This document shows positions 10,892 to 23,539 of a DNA stretch of 64,000 nucleotides, one piece after another. Position numbers and translations under genes: made by a program. Position 1 is the stretch's first letter; each line of letters opens with the position of its first letter. This DNA comes from Lepeophtheirus salmonis (lineage: Eukaryota; Arthropoda; Copepoda; Siphonostomatoida; Caligidae). The stretch is taken from positions 11,583,907-11,647,906 of the forward strand of contig NC_092584.1 of NCBI RefSeq assembly GCF_016086655.4. Reading direction: 5' to 3'. Under the pieces are notes generated by a model that saw only the letters and a list, made by a program, of their open reading frames with translations, was not told the DNA's origin and did not search any database.

Positions 10892-11745
10892 TAAAACTAA
10901 ATCCATACATTTTAGTGTAAATCTTTATTCGGCAAAGAGTAGAAATGAGGATGAGCATGGGAATAATTTCTGCCTATGTTCACGATTGATATAGAGAAAG
11001 ATATGTTCTTATTTTCTTCCACTAATAGCTGATTGTCTAATAAAACAGAATAACAGCTAAACTGTTCTCCACTAAAACATTATTCATGGGCTACCCTGTT
11101 GATTTTCTGTGGTTTATATATATATATGTAAGTCTCATTCCTGCTTGTTGTTAGTCTAATGAAATAAGGGCCATGACAACTGATAAGCAGTTTTCCTTCG
11201 AAACATTCTTCATATTGTCAGCGTTACCATGGAACAAAAAACTATTAAGTCTACCATTACTAGCATAAAAACACTTAACATTTATACTCATAAAGAAGAT
11301 TTATTGGAATGTGCTTTGGAGAAAAATAGAATGAAAGTTGATGCTACAATTAAAGCGATAGGGTAAATAATTCACCGTTGGACGATGGCTTTTATGAAAG
11401 TATTAGTTATTTAAATCTAATATGTATATCACATTTTTATCGACTTTTTTAGGAAGTATATTTTTGACGTTTTTTTTTGGTTTTTTTGACAATGTCATTA
11501 TCGTATATAATTAGGATAAAATATATGAGCTCTTTTAAAGTCATTTAAAAGTTTGTCATTAGAATGTAAGTTATAAGTACAAAATCCAAAAAGACATTTA
11601 AATTTAATCTTTTTGAAAAACAGAACATAGCATAAATGTCACCTTGGATCATATACAAAGGCTCCTGAAATTTGTCTTTGCAATGAGATCCGATCACGAT
11701 TAATCCAGCCTGGGAAAAATGATACTAAAAAATTTAACTAATAGT
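10892..11745. other. Intergenic with copies of repeat R1
   Basis: Contains two partial copies of repeat R1: about 11055-11100 (ctaaactgttctccactaaaacatt) and 11190-11235 (aaacattcttcatattgtca, then gcgttaccatgg). A possible small open frame starts in the second copy (listed separately). Otherwise AT-rich. Confidence 0.4.
11230..11363 (+). CDS. Weak candidate first exon
   Basis: ATG in a good context (gttaccatgg) opens about 44 codons (MEQKTIKSTITSIKTLNIYT...) to a possible gtaaat donor. A tttttttag acceptor lies about 90 bases downstream, but joining it gives only a short Phe-rich tail. The start lies in a dispersed repeat. Probably not a gene; listed because the frame is unusually clean for this window. 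Confidence 0.15.
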
Positions 11746-11746
11746 A

Positions 11747-12227
11747 CTGGGGGTCCATTGAAATCTATAAACTTAATAATTCAACAATTGATGAAGGTTG
11801 AGGGGTTGAAATTAATTCGTATTTCGATATATTAAAGCATAGACAATTAGTTACAAAACCGAACTAACCTGAGTTCTCAAGTTTACGTATAATTTGAAAA
11901 AAACAAACATTTGAACGTATACAATACCTTTTTGGTGCATGTCCAAGGGAAGGCCTTCAGTGTCTGTCTTTCAACCCCCGTGGCCTTCAAATCCAAGGTC
12001 AGCCAGCAGTAGGACCCCATGACAAAGGACGACATCCTCATGGGGGGCAAGACTTCTGTCGCTGCTTGGAACCTATAATTACTGCTCAGTGCGGATACAT
12101 TGATGATTAAAAGAGCTCGGGCACGCTACTATTTTATAGTATTAATTTTATGAAATTCTATTAATAAAAAAGTATATCATGTTGAAGTGTAAAATACAAA
12201 GTGTTCAGATTTTAAGGAACCACTCGG
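11747..12227 (+). mobile_element. Internally deleted mariner-like element
   Basis: 481 bp. The left end ctgggggtccattgaaatct and right end gaaccactcgg are inverted partners of the family, with TA at 11745-11746 and 12228-12229. Most of the transposase frame is gone: the sequence passes from the 5' leader straight to the C-terminal tail region (near 11940-12060: gtgcatgtccaagggaaggc and the ccagcagtaggaccccatga block). This makes it a MITE-like derivative. Confidence 0.8.
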
Positions 12228-12229
12228 TA

Positions 12230-13789
12230 CATATTGAAGACATTCATTGTAATTTAATTTAAATGTTTCATCATGGATTAGAAATTAAATAGGGATGTAC
12301 TGTTGCATCAAATAGGCATTAAATTGGCCTTTCTGGGGGTTTGAAATAGGCTCAATACTACGTATTCCTTGGATATTTATGCATACTTATTTCAATACTT
12401 ATTAAGCAAAAAAAAAAAATCAAAGTTCGAGATCTTCTGACTTTTTTTTAAGTGGATTGATATAGCTGTAGAAAATAGGACTTATAGGGATGCCAAAAAT
12501 AATCAATATGGTTGTCCTGATTATTGGAAAACTCATTTGTAGAAGAGCATCTGAGCTGTTAAGGCGTTTAATAAGTTAGCAACAGGTATCGATGAGAGTA
12601 AAGAAATAAACACAAACCCCACTCCGTATCTTGTAATCTGTGCAGCTTCATCTGACTAATTAAAGGAACATTAAAAAAAATATCACCGTTCTGGTTCAAA
12701 CCAACAAAAGGCCTCTGTTCATATTTTTACAACTACAGTGATTGACTTTATTGGATTCATTATAGCATTATGAAAATATCAAATTCTCATCACTCTAAAC
12801 AAAATAAAAACTGGCTGTCTAAAACATTCACAAACCAAGTGTGTCTCAATTTGAGTTATTACTATGTATAATATGTAAATACAAAGTTTTTTTTAAATAA
12901 GTATATATGTATATTTTGATTCTCTTCCATTTAAACTATTAAATCACTCAATATTCTACGTGGCATTTTGTTCAATATATTTGCATATGTAAATAAATAT
13001 ACAATATAAATTATTTTGTACATTGATATCTATGTAAAGGAAAAAAAAAATGATTTGTATCGTTGTGCGTTTTTAAGTAATAAAATCCTGAGTTATTCTT
13101 GGCGTTACTATATATACGGGGTGTGTAGAAAATATTGGTACACTTCACAATTAGTTTTGTTAATTAGTTAGATGGAGTAACACTGAATATCTATAATTTA
13201 ACATTATAGTATTACATTTACTCTATCTGTTATGACTACTACTTTTTAAAACTAATTCCAGGTTTTGTTTTCATTGAAATTTATTTAACATACCGAAAGC
13301 ATTTTATAAGATTAAAAAGTTATATCTTACGTGATAATGAATCAGAAAAAATGACAAAAAAAGACAAATGAAGTTTTCTCTATTTGTAAAGCACAGTTAA
13401 TAGGAATGGATAAATATATGAAAATAAGTCAGAGTGTGCATTTCATATTGTAATCAATGATTTATATTATTAAAATGTTGCTGGCATGTGCATAAAGCAT
13501 TGGGCGTGTATACAGAGTGCACTTTATATACTGATCCTTGGTGTAAATCATATAAATATAAAAATAGTAATGTAGTCGTATTCATGAAATATAATTGGCC
13601 TGTGCATCTATTAGATGAGTACTTTTTCTGTTTATTTTTATCATTGGTCTCTGTTGTATGGGGCACTTCATGTGCATTTTCAGTATATTCAAAAATTTGA
13701 ATAGAACATAAACGCTGGCATGCTAAAATTATTATTTTTGTATATATTGTAGAGTACTCTTAAGACTAAAGTACTTATTAGTCCTCTCA
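12230..13789. other. Intergenic with repeats R4 and R2
   Basis: Holds repeat R4 copy 2 (12325-12405) and a short R2 piece (about 12598-12650: aaataaacacaaaccccact). A possible transposon end (tatacggggtgtgtagaaaa) lies near 13113, without a visible partner. Opposed open frames at 13454-13700 show no motif. Confidence 0.4.
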
Positions 13790-14015
13790 ACATATTAATT
13801 TTTTTTTCTCAAACTCATATTATTCTTCCTTCATTCTTGAGGACAGAAGACATTTGAATTAGGGAGCAGTTAAGTTTGACTGTCCTCATGAAAAACGGAA
13901 AATAACACTGATGATATCTTGTAGAGTTATATTCTATATTATTAAAGCAAAATTTGTCTTTTAGCCAACGCTTAAATACTCCAGGATAATTACTATCACT
14001 GGTAGATAATAGTTC
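13790..14015. repeat. Dispersed repeat R3, copy 1
   Basis: Shares ordered blocks with 34478-34690: a ctcttattctt-like start, gagcagttaagtttgac or its equivalent, the aataacactgatgat block, and atattacaaaagcaa-like sequence. It is non-coding. Copies are diverged but collinear, suggesting an old non-autonomous repeat. Confidence 0.45.
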
Positions 14016-15627
14016 TTTGTTTATTTTTAATGTTTCTGGAAGTTCCATCCGCTTATTTTCGATGAAATTACAGAGATGAATCCAGTTCTCATAGAATTGA
14101 GACTTTGAATCTAGACATAGTTGCTGTTTGTTTGTTTTAGTTTTATCTTTTTTATATTTTATGTACTCATTTTTTGTAGTGGTAGAGATTAGTATAATTT
14201 GATATAGTCTGTAAAAAACATAAATTGTGACAATTGAAGGGTTGGGCTTTGATTTAGGGGGTTAGTTTTAAACTATAATGTTTACTTTTGATTAATTTAA
14301 TCGCAATGCTTCTAAATGTATTTATTATTAGCTTAATTTTTATATTATTGTATTTAATTGTAATACAATCCTAATTTTTTTAAATGGAACCATATCCCAT
14401 TTTTTCTCATTATTAAAGAAAAATGCCAAGCTTTCACGTACAAATTTATCAAATCTTTGTTGATACAAAACTTGCTGTCTTCAATATAACTATGGTGTAC
14501 CTATAGAGGATCTATAATTTTCGCCGTACAGAGCAGATGTGGGAGGCCAAATGTTTATATTTTCCCCATTAATTTAGAAACTACATTTATAGTGTGGGAA
14601 GTATCACAATTCCAAACTATACCATAACGACATTTTAGTAACTTTGTAGATTTATGAGATAATATTTTTCTGGAAAATTACCAAGTAATCGATTTCTGTT
14701 TCTTAATATGGATAGTTTTAAAATTATTATGAATGCAAGATATTTCGTGACAATTTCATTTGAACTACCCTTAACCTGATTATTTTGAAAATTTATAACT
14801 GGATCAATATAGAATGTTTTCTCAGCCGAAAAGAAGTAAGGAAATTGTATATGATGTTTAATGAAAGGAATTATTCATCAACCACGTTCGAAACAGAATT
14901 ATCTGTCACTTTGACATAGAAAAGACTTCGCTAAATATCTCAAAGACTTAATCTGGCCACCTTGACAGAATTGTACAGCGTGGCGGAGCACAGAAACTTC
15001 TTAGGGGCAAGTTCTATTTCAGATTTTCCTACATTTTCTTCAAAAAAAAAAAATAAATTTATATTCCAAAAATTTATTAAGAACGTAGACTATTCTTAAT
15101 GGTTTTCCTTTTTTAAGCATTTACGGACATTGTAAAGCGGCTGATCCCAAGGTGTTCAATGATGTCAGTAGTGTTTTTTTTGGTGTGAATGAAAGTAACA
15201 ACTTTTAGCTTTTTAACTTTCACATCTATTTCTTATTGATCTGATGGATTTACTGTTTTCTGTTATTATTCTATCAACAACGTCAAATAAGATCTTTAAA
15301 CCTTTAAAAAATAGTTTTTAAAAACCCTTGGTGGTTGTACAGCTCTAAATTTGATGGTACGAGTTATAAATTATAGTTTATATATACTTTTGTATTTGAT
15401 TCATCAGAAATAATATATTGGGCAACTCGTTTTTAATCATCTAAGGACTCCGTGACTTGCAGGTTCCAGTTCTATCAACAACAATATTTCTTCACTTATT
15501 GTTTTTTGTTTTTTTAGCAAATTGATATAACTGGGAAACTGCAAACGATTTGACACATATTTGATCTTTTAAATTATTAGAAACCCGGATAATAAACAAA
15601 AACATTGTCAGTTGTCAACAAAAACTA
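14016..15627. other. No gene seen
   Basis: AT-rich. A slightly more complex patch at about 14900-15010 reads without an identifiable family in any frame. Confidence 0.4.
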
Positions 15628-15629
15628 TA

Positions 15630-16311
15630 CAGGGTGTCCAAGCTATCTATGCAACCATTTGGGAGCGTTCTCTGAGCAAACCCAGACACTTAGGCATCTC
15701 ATTTGTTTGAGTTATCCTGTTCAAACCTGCACTAGTTGAAAAAATATACAATCAATTGACAAATTCAATCTACCAAATATTTAGAAAAGGCACAAACCCC
15801 TTCTTGGAATCCATCCTGGAAAAGACAACATAACAATTGTTAGAACTCTGTGATGAGTTTGAAAGATAGAAGGGAATTTAAGGACCATAAAGGTGATTTT
15901 GAGGACTCAAGTCTCTTTCACACCTCGAAAAAAGCTTAAAATGCCTTCAAAACAATTTTGACGTCTTCACCTTGCTGGACTTTTGGCTTCCAAACTCGCT
16001 GAGTCTGATGGATTTTTGTTTTTGTTTGAGTTTAAATCGTACGACAAACCAACTGAACCCCCTTGCAACACCCAAAGACGAACCTATCAGTCGGATCATG
16101 AAGGAATTTAAGGATTTGTCAAGGGCAGAATTGGCGAAAGCCTTCCTACGCTTTCGGCCTCGTCATGCGATTGCAATTGATGCTGTACGTGATTTTATTA
16201 AATGAAATATTTGAATTCATCAAGCTTACAGAATCTTAGTTTGATAACTGGTTGGAGAGAAAATTGTATTTGCGTAAATAACCATTTTTGTGGTATAGAT
16301 AGTGAGCCCTG
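15630..16311 (+). mobile_element. Truncated Tc1/mariner element with intact ends
   Basis: 682 bp. The left end cagggtgtccaagctatcta and right end tagatagtgagccctg are inverted partners with TA on both sides (15628-15629, 16312-16313). The plus-strand frame 15972-16205 carries a transposase C-terminus: DFWLPNSLSLMDFCF stands where DFWPPNSPDLNPMDF is usual, then ISRIMKEFKDLSRAELAKAF and LRFRPRHAIA. The N-terminal part and the first catalytic residues are deleted, so it cannot move itself. Confidence 0.8.
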
Positions 16312-16313
16312 TA

Positions 16314-18540
16314 TATGTATGTTTTAACGAGGTAAAGCATTGATATTTTCATAAAAAAACTACATATTTGTATATGTAATTCTGAACACGTGTTTCTAGT
16401 TTTCACTTTTTATGTACATGTTAAGAAAAGTATGTATTATTTACGTCTTTATGAAGAAACAGAAGGAACACAACGACCAACAAATATTTTCAAATGACAT
16501 TTAATACTCTTTGTCAGAGGAAAAGGGGTTCATAAACAAGCTCAGGTGTCCTTGTGTGCGATGGTTTGTAACATACATAAGAACAAACAAAACTATTTTT
16601 CTAGCTATAAGCCAAGAAGAAAACGATGTTGAGGCAATTTAATTAATTCTAAAAAAGAACTTTTTTCAAAAATGGGGTTTGTATATACCTAAGTTAATGT
16701 ATACATAATGTATAAACCTACATCACAACGAGCAGTTTGTAACAAATTGTTTCATTTATTACATTCATGGTCACGCCAACTTGTTGTAGGTATTTTGTAT
16801 TGTACAATGGAAATGCTTATATCTTAAAACCTTCAGTTTTACACCTTCCTTAATTGTTAAAAACTAAGTAAATTTGGTCTCTCTATCGGTGGGGAACTCG
16901 TTTTGTGTGTGCTAAATCCTAAATTTATGAACATTCTTTATATAACGCAGTTAGTATTTTGGTTAAATAAAATACACCAAAAAAATAAAACGTAATTAAT
17001 TACATTATAAACAATTGCACGATAGGAATGTTTAGATGATTTACATTTTGTATCATGTTCTTTTATGTTCCATCGAGAAAAAAATAAATCCTTATTTCTA
17101 AATCTTCCACAAATTCATTTTTTTCTTGATAATTTTAAAATTTGGAAATGACGCCAAAGCTAGAAACTTCGCCAGATTTTCAACTTTGATAAAGTGTATG
17201 GAAACTTTATCAAATGAATCACAAATATCCATGTATTCTATAAATGATATAATTTCTATTCTAGCCTCTGAAAAATAAATTAATTTTTTAAAAAAAAACT
17301 CTTCATTTTATTCTTACTCTCTTATCTATCATATTGAATTTCAAGAGATAGACCACGCCTTAGAGGCTCCAATTGATAAAATAAGTGAGTTGCCACACAA
17401 TTGAAGCCTGTCTAAATAGTTTCCTAACATGATTTTCGAACAAAATTACACAGACTGAAAACCTTAGATACAAATGTACATGTTCATCCTCATCAAAAAT
17501 AATTTGAATGGTATTTGGAGATACCTTTCAAGTATATGTCCTTATTTTATATCCACAACAAGGAATATGACGTCTCCATGCTCTGAAGTTCGGATGTCAG
17601 AGTTTATCTATTGAGAGGCTATTGCAGCTTTTCTGAGGCATTATTTCAATTAAGTTAAAGATGCAAAGCAGTACGGGTTTCTTTCTGTTTTTTTAGAATT
17701 TCTGTCTAAAAGTCGTGAAATTTCATGTAACAAAAATAGTATTTTCTTTTTTTATGAAACAAAATAGCTAGAAAGAGAAAAACCTTTTTTTTCTCCTTGT
17801 CAAATATTTTGTATGTAGTAGATTCCTTTTAATTGCTTCAAATAGGATCAGAATTAGACACCATTAAATTTTAAGAGGTCAAGGTCTAAGGTCAATGTTA
17901 CACAAAATATAAAAAATCCATAATCGAGCAAGAACTTTGGAATAAATTGAGATGATTATTTTTTTTCGGTTTTTGGAACTTATTAGTTAATTTTCGTGCT
18001 ACACAAATAGTCTTTTTTTTTTATCTTATGAATTAAAAATAGCTTAAAATAGAAAAATTGTTTTTCTACTTTTCACATATTTTTGATTTCTTGTAACAGC
18101 TTCACATTTCTAAGAGCGTTTCTTATGATCCATTAATATTCCATAGTATAATCATCTCTTGTCTAATTTGAATGAGGATGGTGGAAGCTAAAGGATCTCA
18201 ACTCTACTTTAATATACTAACCTTGTAGTTTTATAATCTAATTATTTCTTACATATAGACTTGTATTCCCTATTTTTAAATACACCCATATAACACATTT
18301 ATATGTGGGCTCTGAGTATTTACTCAAAACATTTATCACTTCCAAAACAAACTCCCAAACGTGAATCCTAAATATCTGAATGTTTACATTTTACATTATA
18401 ATTGATTCATAGAATATATAACTATACAGAGTTAGGTAGATTTATATAAATAAAGACTGACTTTTGTATATATAAATAGATAAATAAGCAACAAACTGAA
18501 TTATCTTCTTTTTTATATAATTCCAAAGCCAATGTATAAT
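16314..18540. other. No gene seen
   Basis: Long AT-rich stretch without recognisable coding or repeat structure beyond homopolymer runs. Confidence 0.4.
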
Positions 18541-18541
18541 A

Positions 18542-19258
18542 CCAGGCGGTCCATTGAAATCTGAAAACTTACAAATTCAATGATTAATGTAGAGTTCTAT
18601 AAATTAATTCATATTTCGATAGATTAAAGCATAATCAAAAAAGTTTCTCCAGAATCCTGTCTACGCTAACAGTAGATCCGAAAAGTGGGAAAGCAAGAAA
18701 AGCTTTATCAAGAAGGACAATTTGGATCATAAGGAGTTAAAGAAAATGATCAGGTCAATCCCCTCAAGTGCATGAGACCCCATACAAGAGTTGTCGGGGT
18801 TTCACACCAGATCCTCCAGACAATGATCAATAAATCCGTCTCCTCCATTGCAAAACTCTTTTAAATGAGTTGTGAATGACTCTTTTGAGTTCTTCAGATA
18901 TTTTTTTTGGCACTATTGACCCACCCCTACAGCCTGACACCATCTCCTGGATTACACTTCTTTGGTGTATATCGAGGGGAAGGCCTGTAGTGTTCGTCCT
19001 TCAAAATAGAGTCCTCAAATCCACTTTCAGCCAGCACTGGGACGCCATGACAGAGGACTACATCCTCAGCTGATGCAAGGCCTTCCGTCGACGCCTGGAA
19101 TCCATCATTGTTTGAATGAGCGGTTACAATAATGATGAATAGAGCTCGGACACACATATATTTAAAGTATTAATTATTTTGAAATATTTTGTTAATTAAT
19201 AGATTATATCATGTTTAAGTTTAAAATTTAAAGTGTTGAAATTTTAATTTATATTTTG
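18542..19258 (+). mobile_element. Decayed mariner-like element, 'ggtccattgaaatctg' family
   Basis: Left end ccaggcggtccattgaaatc follows TA at 18540-18541; the right end is degraded (gtgttgaaattttaattt). Inside, on the plus strand, the transposase leader region is collinear with the copy at 4.3 kb. A clear C-terminal tail reads RVLKSTFSQHWDAMTEDYIL, then CKAFRRRLESII after one stop. The catalytic core is missing. Confidence 0.75.
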
Positions 19259-19259
19259 G

Positions 19260-21010
19260 AAAACAATTTACGGTTGAAATAGTCAATTTTGTTTGTAACA
19301 TCAACAAAGTAATGGGCATACGACTTGCATGTCTTTGGAAAAATATAATGCAGATTATTGTGAGAAAAAAATCAATAATTCACTATCCAACAAAATCACA
19401 ATATATTTGTCTATTCAGCAATGTTTTCATAATTTAATAATTAAAAATAGAAATTATTAAACCTACGTTAGAAAACATCTTTTTTATGACACAATTAGTA
19501 AACTGGGCAAAAAAAAAACCTCAAAGATAAAACGTACTTAATTATTTGATAAAAGTTAAACGACAATAACCATTACGTAATTTAAATTTTGAATTATATT
19601 TTTTTTACTTCTTCATTTACTTTACACCCATAAATAAAATGCTAAAATCATTTATCTTAATAAAAAGATAAAAAAAATCAATTTTAAAATTATCTTAACA
19701 AGATGAGCTTGGGATTTTGACGAGATATATATTTTCTACGTCAAGATTAGACTCTTTTTAACAAATTATTGTGTGATCACCGATTGATTATTTTTAGTAA
19801 GCTGTCTTTTCTGTATGAAATAAGAGAGTGTGAAATACAAGTATTCTGTGACTCACCCGGGCCGCTCTAGGGCCACTCAAAGTTGGCCCTAATGCGTTGA
19901 ACCTGTTATTCTATAGAATCACATCTAACATGAATTAGATAGTAGAGCCGCTATTATAGTATAATACTATTATCATATGATATTTAAACTCGTATGTTAT
20001 ACAACATACATATTTTCTGTTGATTAAGTAACTAAATTAGGATTCTTATGTAAGAATAATGTGATTGACAATTTAGATTTTATGTGTTCTTATTATTTAA
20101 TATAATTACACGTCACATCAGTCTTTATTTCTTAGCCTGAACAAGACTCTAAATACTTTTTGAGAAGAAATCTCTCCGATGTATAAAGGTGATCAGTGAT
20201 GAGTAATACACATAATACTATATACTTATTAAGTATAATACATTCAAATTTAATCAGTAAACGAAATTAAAAGTATAGTTGCCTTTTCATCTAAGATATT
20301 ACTAAATCAAATTTTTAGATCTTTTAACGCATAGTCTAAGCGTTGCAAGCTTTCGGGTTGTTTGTTAGCTGACTTAAGAAAATAATTAAAAACGGACTAT
20401 GACTTTAATACAAATTGAGGTATGTAACTTAAATTAGTGTCACTTGTAGTAGTAGAATAACAATTTTTATACAGTGTGAAGTATAAGGTCAAATTGAGAA
20501 AAAAGGTCAAAAATATTGAACATTGTAAACTTTTGACTAATACCATATACAAAATTACTTCATTGGAAACTTCTTCTGTTCACCTGGTATAAAGAGAACA
20601 TTTCAGGTCAATTTTCCCTGGGAATGCTTGGTCCCAGAAACAAAAAACTAGAGTATATATTGGAAGATACTGGGAGCAAGTATCTAGTTGAAGGAAATAT
20701 GGAGGTAAAATATATTTATCTAGTTAACTACGAAGGAATTTGGAACTAGATAATATATTTGATGTTTCAAACTCCAATGAAACCACTACTCACCCTGCAA
20801 TAGCAGTGCTGAATTGGTCCCTTCAGCTCTGCTTCGGCCGATCAAAAAATATAAGCCCATGAACGTGGTTATGAATGTTCCCATTCGTTCCATCAATACA
20901 AGACTACATTTGCAAGATTCCAGGGAGATGAACTCCACATTTTTATGAGGGCTGCAATGGAAAAAGAGAAGACAAACAGCGAAACAAAGGTATACAAAGT
21001 GCAGAATAGC
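19260..21010. other. No gene seen; one GC-rich hairpin
   Basis: A short GC-richer island at about 19855-19915 holds a perfect 7-bp stem (agggcca at 19869-19875, tggccct at 19884-19890) with an 8-base loop. The rest is AT-rich. Confidence 0.45.
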
Positions 21011-21012
21011 AT

Positions 21013-21297
21013 CGGGCTGCAAATTCACTTCCAGAATATTTTAAGGGCATCTGTAGTCATTGTAATAAGACAAACATATTGGACCACTACTTCAAGAAGT
21101 GCAAAAGAATACAGAAAGCGGGGGAGTCTTGAAAATATTGGGAGAACACCAACGCAGCACGAACCACTATACGACTTCTTGCTGGACAGCCAAAATATGG
21201 CTTTGAGGATAGTATCCAAATTAGTAGCAAAGTTTCAAACGATGGTGACGGAGATGCCAAATCTCAAGAGAAGTGGCCCAGGTTGCAATAAGTGCAT
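21013..21297 (+). pseudogene. Possible retrotransposon Gag-like relic (zinc knuckle)
   Basis: A plus-strand frame reads YFKGICSHCNKTNILDHYF, then KKCKRIQKAGES before a TGA at about 21130. The cysteines and histidine (21052, 21061, 21085, 21100) form C-X2-C-X7-H-X4-C, a stretched form of the Gag CCHC knuckle. After the stop the same frame stays open through NAARTTIRLLAGQPKYGFED. An overlapping 118-codon frame (20945-21301) is probably a shadow. The family is not certain. Confidence 0.3.
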
Positions 21298-21299
21298 TT

Positions 21300-22704
21300 A
21301 ATTTTAAAGAAGTCCTTTGCCGGAAAAGTATGGAAATTCCTGTGGTGTGTATGTATTTAAGGGTGGATATTGTTAATTTATACAATTAGTTTTAATAATT
21401 AATTTCTCGCAACAGTTTTTAGAAATGGACGAATACAATATATATATATATAATTTTTTCTTTTACAAAAAAGCAACAAATATTTTATTATTCCTAGTGT
21501 GGTTTTTAATTGTTTTGACGGACTTTAATTAATTTATGTGTATATATTATTAATTTTATATATTGTATTTTTTGTCCAATAATCATTTACTAGTGAGATT
21601 GTTATAGAATAATAAAAAAATATATCCAAAATTGATTTTGGTTTATTGGGTAATTTTGCGCTCTATCGAATGCACATTCTACTTAATCCTAGATATTTGA
21701 TTCCAAATTTTATTACTTCTACATTAGTGTAAGATTGCCTACATATCTTTTGCCTTTGTTTTGATATCCGGATTAGTTTGATGTAGGACTAAAATATAAC
21801 ACATTCCAAAACTTAAAAATAACACTCTCTATAAATTATAAGACTATGTGAGGATAATTTGTGACTCAGATCGATTTAAATAATGTAATAAGTAAACTAA
21901 ATAAGATCGTTCTAATATTTATTTGTCAAAATTGTATTGTTATTTTTTTTTTTCGTGTTAGAATGCTGTTGTTTAACCATTACAGTGCCATGCACACACT
22001 ATAATTATATCAGGATAGTTTGCTTGCATTCACTACAAAAGGTTATCTTTTTTAATTGTTGGACTCCATGAACCTATAACCGATCAGAAACCGCAATATA
22101 GGTGATACCTTTCTGTCCTTTGCCACAAAGCCCAAGGACATGGCAGAGGAAGGGTGTTTTGTGATACTAAGTGTCAACATAGATTCATCAATTTACAAAC
22201 CAATCTACAAGTTTCTATTTTTAAATTTTTAAAAAGTTGTTGAGAATCACCATAGTGTGTAGAGTGTATGTATACTAGGGCAAAAATTCCAAAACTGTTC
22301 GTGGAAGCCACATAAATATCAAATAATCATATGGTACGTTTCATTCTTGATTTGCTAGACCAAGCTATATGTAGGTATGTTGAGTTAAAGTAAGGCTAGT
22401 CTAACTGTTACAAATTTTTCCCGGTCTTCCCTAGTATACTATAATTCCCGTTGATACGAACATATTCTTATATAAATGTATGTATACATACTTAAGATTC
22501 CTATTCACATTCAAAAGAGTTGTATTATATAATGTCGAAACCATCTTTATTGTTGCTTTCTAATACTTTTATTGTTATTGTTATTATTATTATTTTTACT
22601 ATTTTCCGTACGACAATAGTTGAAATAAGTCTCATTGTGTAATATTTTTTCATATTTTACAAAGAAATATTTACACTATTTTTTATATATTTTTTTTTGA
22701 AAGG
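21300..22704. other. No gene seen
   Basis: AT-rich with TA microsatellites near 21438-21452. A patch at 22050-22170 is less AT-rich but has no recognisable frame. Confidence 0.4.
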
Positions 22705-22706
22705 TA

Positions 22707-23537
22707 CACGAGGGTCGTTTGAAAAGTCCTTGCAAAGTCTGAGAGATGGCACTACTGGCGTTTATCCAGGTTATGTTTAGTTAGTAGCATCTCTTTGAAG
22801 AAGACACAACAAAATTCAGGGAGATCAATATATTTCTTTCAGTTTGGCATTCATTTCAATCGAGGAAGTGGAGTGATTTTCAAAACATGGACGAAAAAGA
22901 ATTTAGTGAGTTGATTAATCACTACTATGAGACTAAAAGGAGCTATTTTATCATTATCAGGACTCTGCACCTTCGATGAGAAGAGTTTGTAAGCGGTTTC
23001 AAAATTTTAGTAGTGGGCATATGGCCACATATGACACTGAACGTGGACGCCATATTGAGGTTGCTACTCCATAAATCATTGATAAAATCTATGATATGGT
23101 GATGAATGACAGAAGAGTGAAGGTGTATGAGGTTGCTATTGGTGAAGGTATCTCGAGCAGGAACCCCATTTCCTTTAATTTTGCAGCCACAACTGCTGAG
23201 ATGTGAGATAGTGCATTTTAGTGATGCAAAGGACTTCTTCTTTTTGGCAAATCTTTGGCGTTCAAATTATCCTATAAGGATGTATAATATACACTGATAA
23301 TAGTTTTGCCTTTTTCCAGATACTACAGGAGAACTATTCCTTTCGAATCATCCATAAGGTAGTAGCATAATCTTTCCAGCCAATTATTCTATTCAAACGA
23401 ATGCCAAATAAAAATGAATAGATTTTTTTTGGAAGTTGGTGTGTGTTCTTCCACAAGATGCTACCAACTAAATATAACATTGATACATGCTTAGTGCAAT
23501 TTCTCGGACTTTGTGTGGACTTTTTTGATGACACTCG
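22707..23537. mobile_element. Fold-back mariner derivative (two inverted 5' ends)
   Basis: The left arm (from cacgagggtcgtttgaaaag to about 22870) reappears inverted at the right side (about 23390-23537, starting cgagtgtcatcaaaaaagtc on the minus strand), giving imperfect inverted arms of about 150 bp. TA lies outside at 22705-22706 and 23538-23539. Between the arms, the plus strand carries a mariner transposase N-terminus: MDEKEFSELINHYYETKRSY, QDSAPSMRRVCKRFQNFSSG, GRHIEVATP and IIDKIYDMVMNDRRVKVYEV, with stops. No catalytic domain is present. It probably arose by joining two 5' ends of a Mos1/SETMAR-type mariner. Confidence 0.75.
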
Positions 23538-23539
23538 TA

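Noticed and set aside
20945..21301. 118-codon plus-strand open frame
   Set aside because: A different frame in the same segment carries the zinc-knuckle-like motif; this frame has no motif and is probably a shadow.
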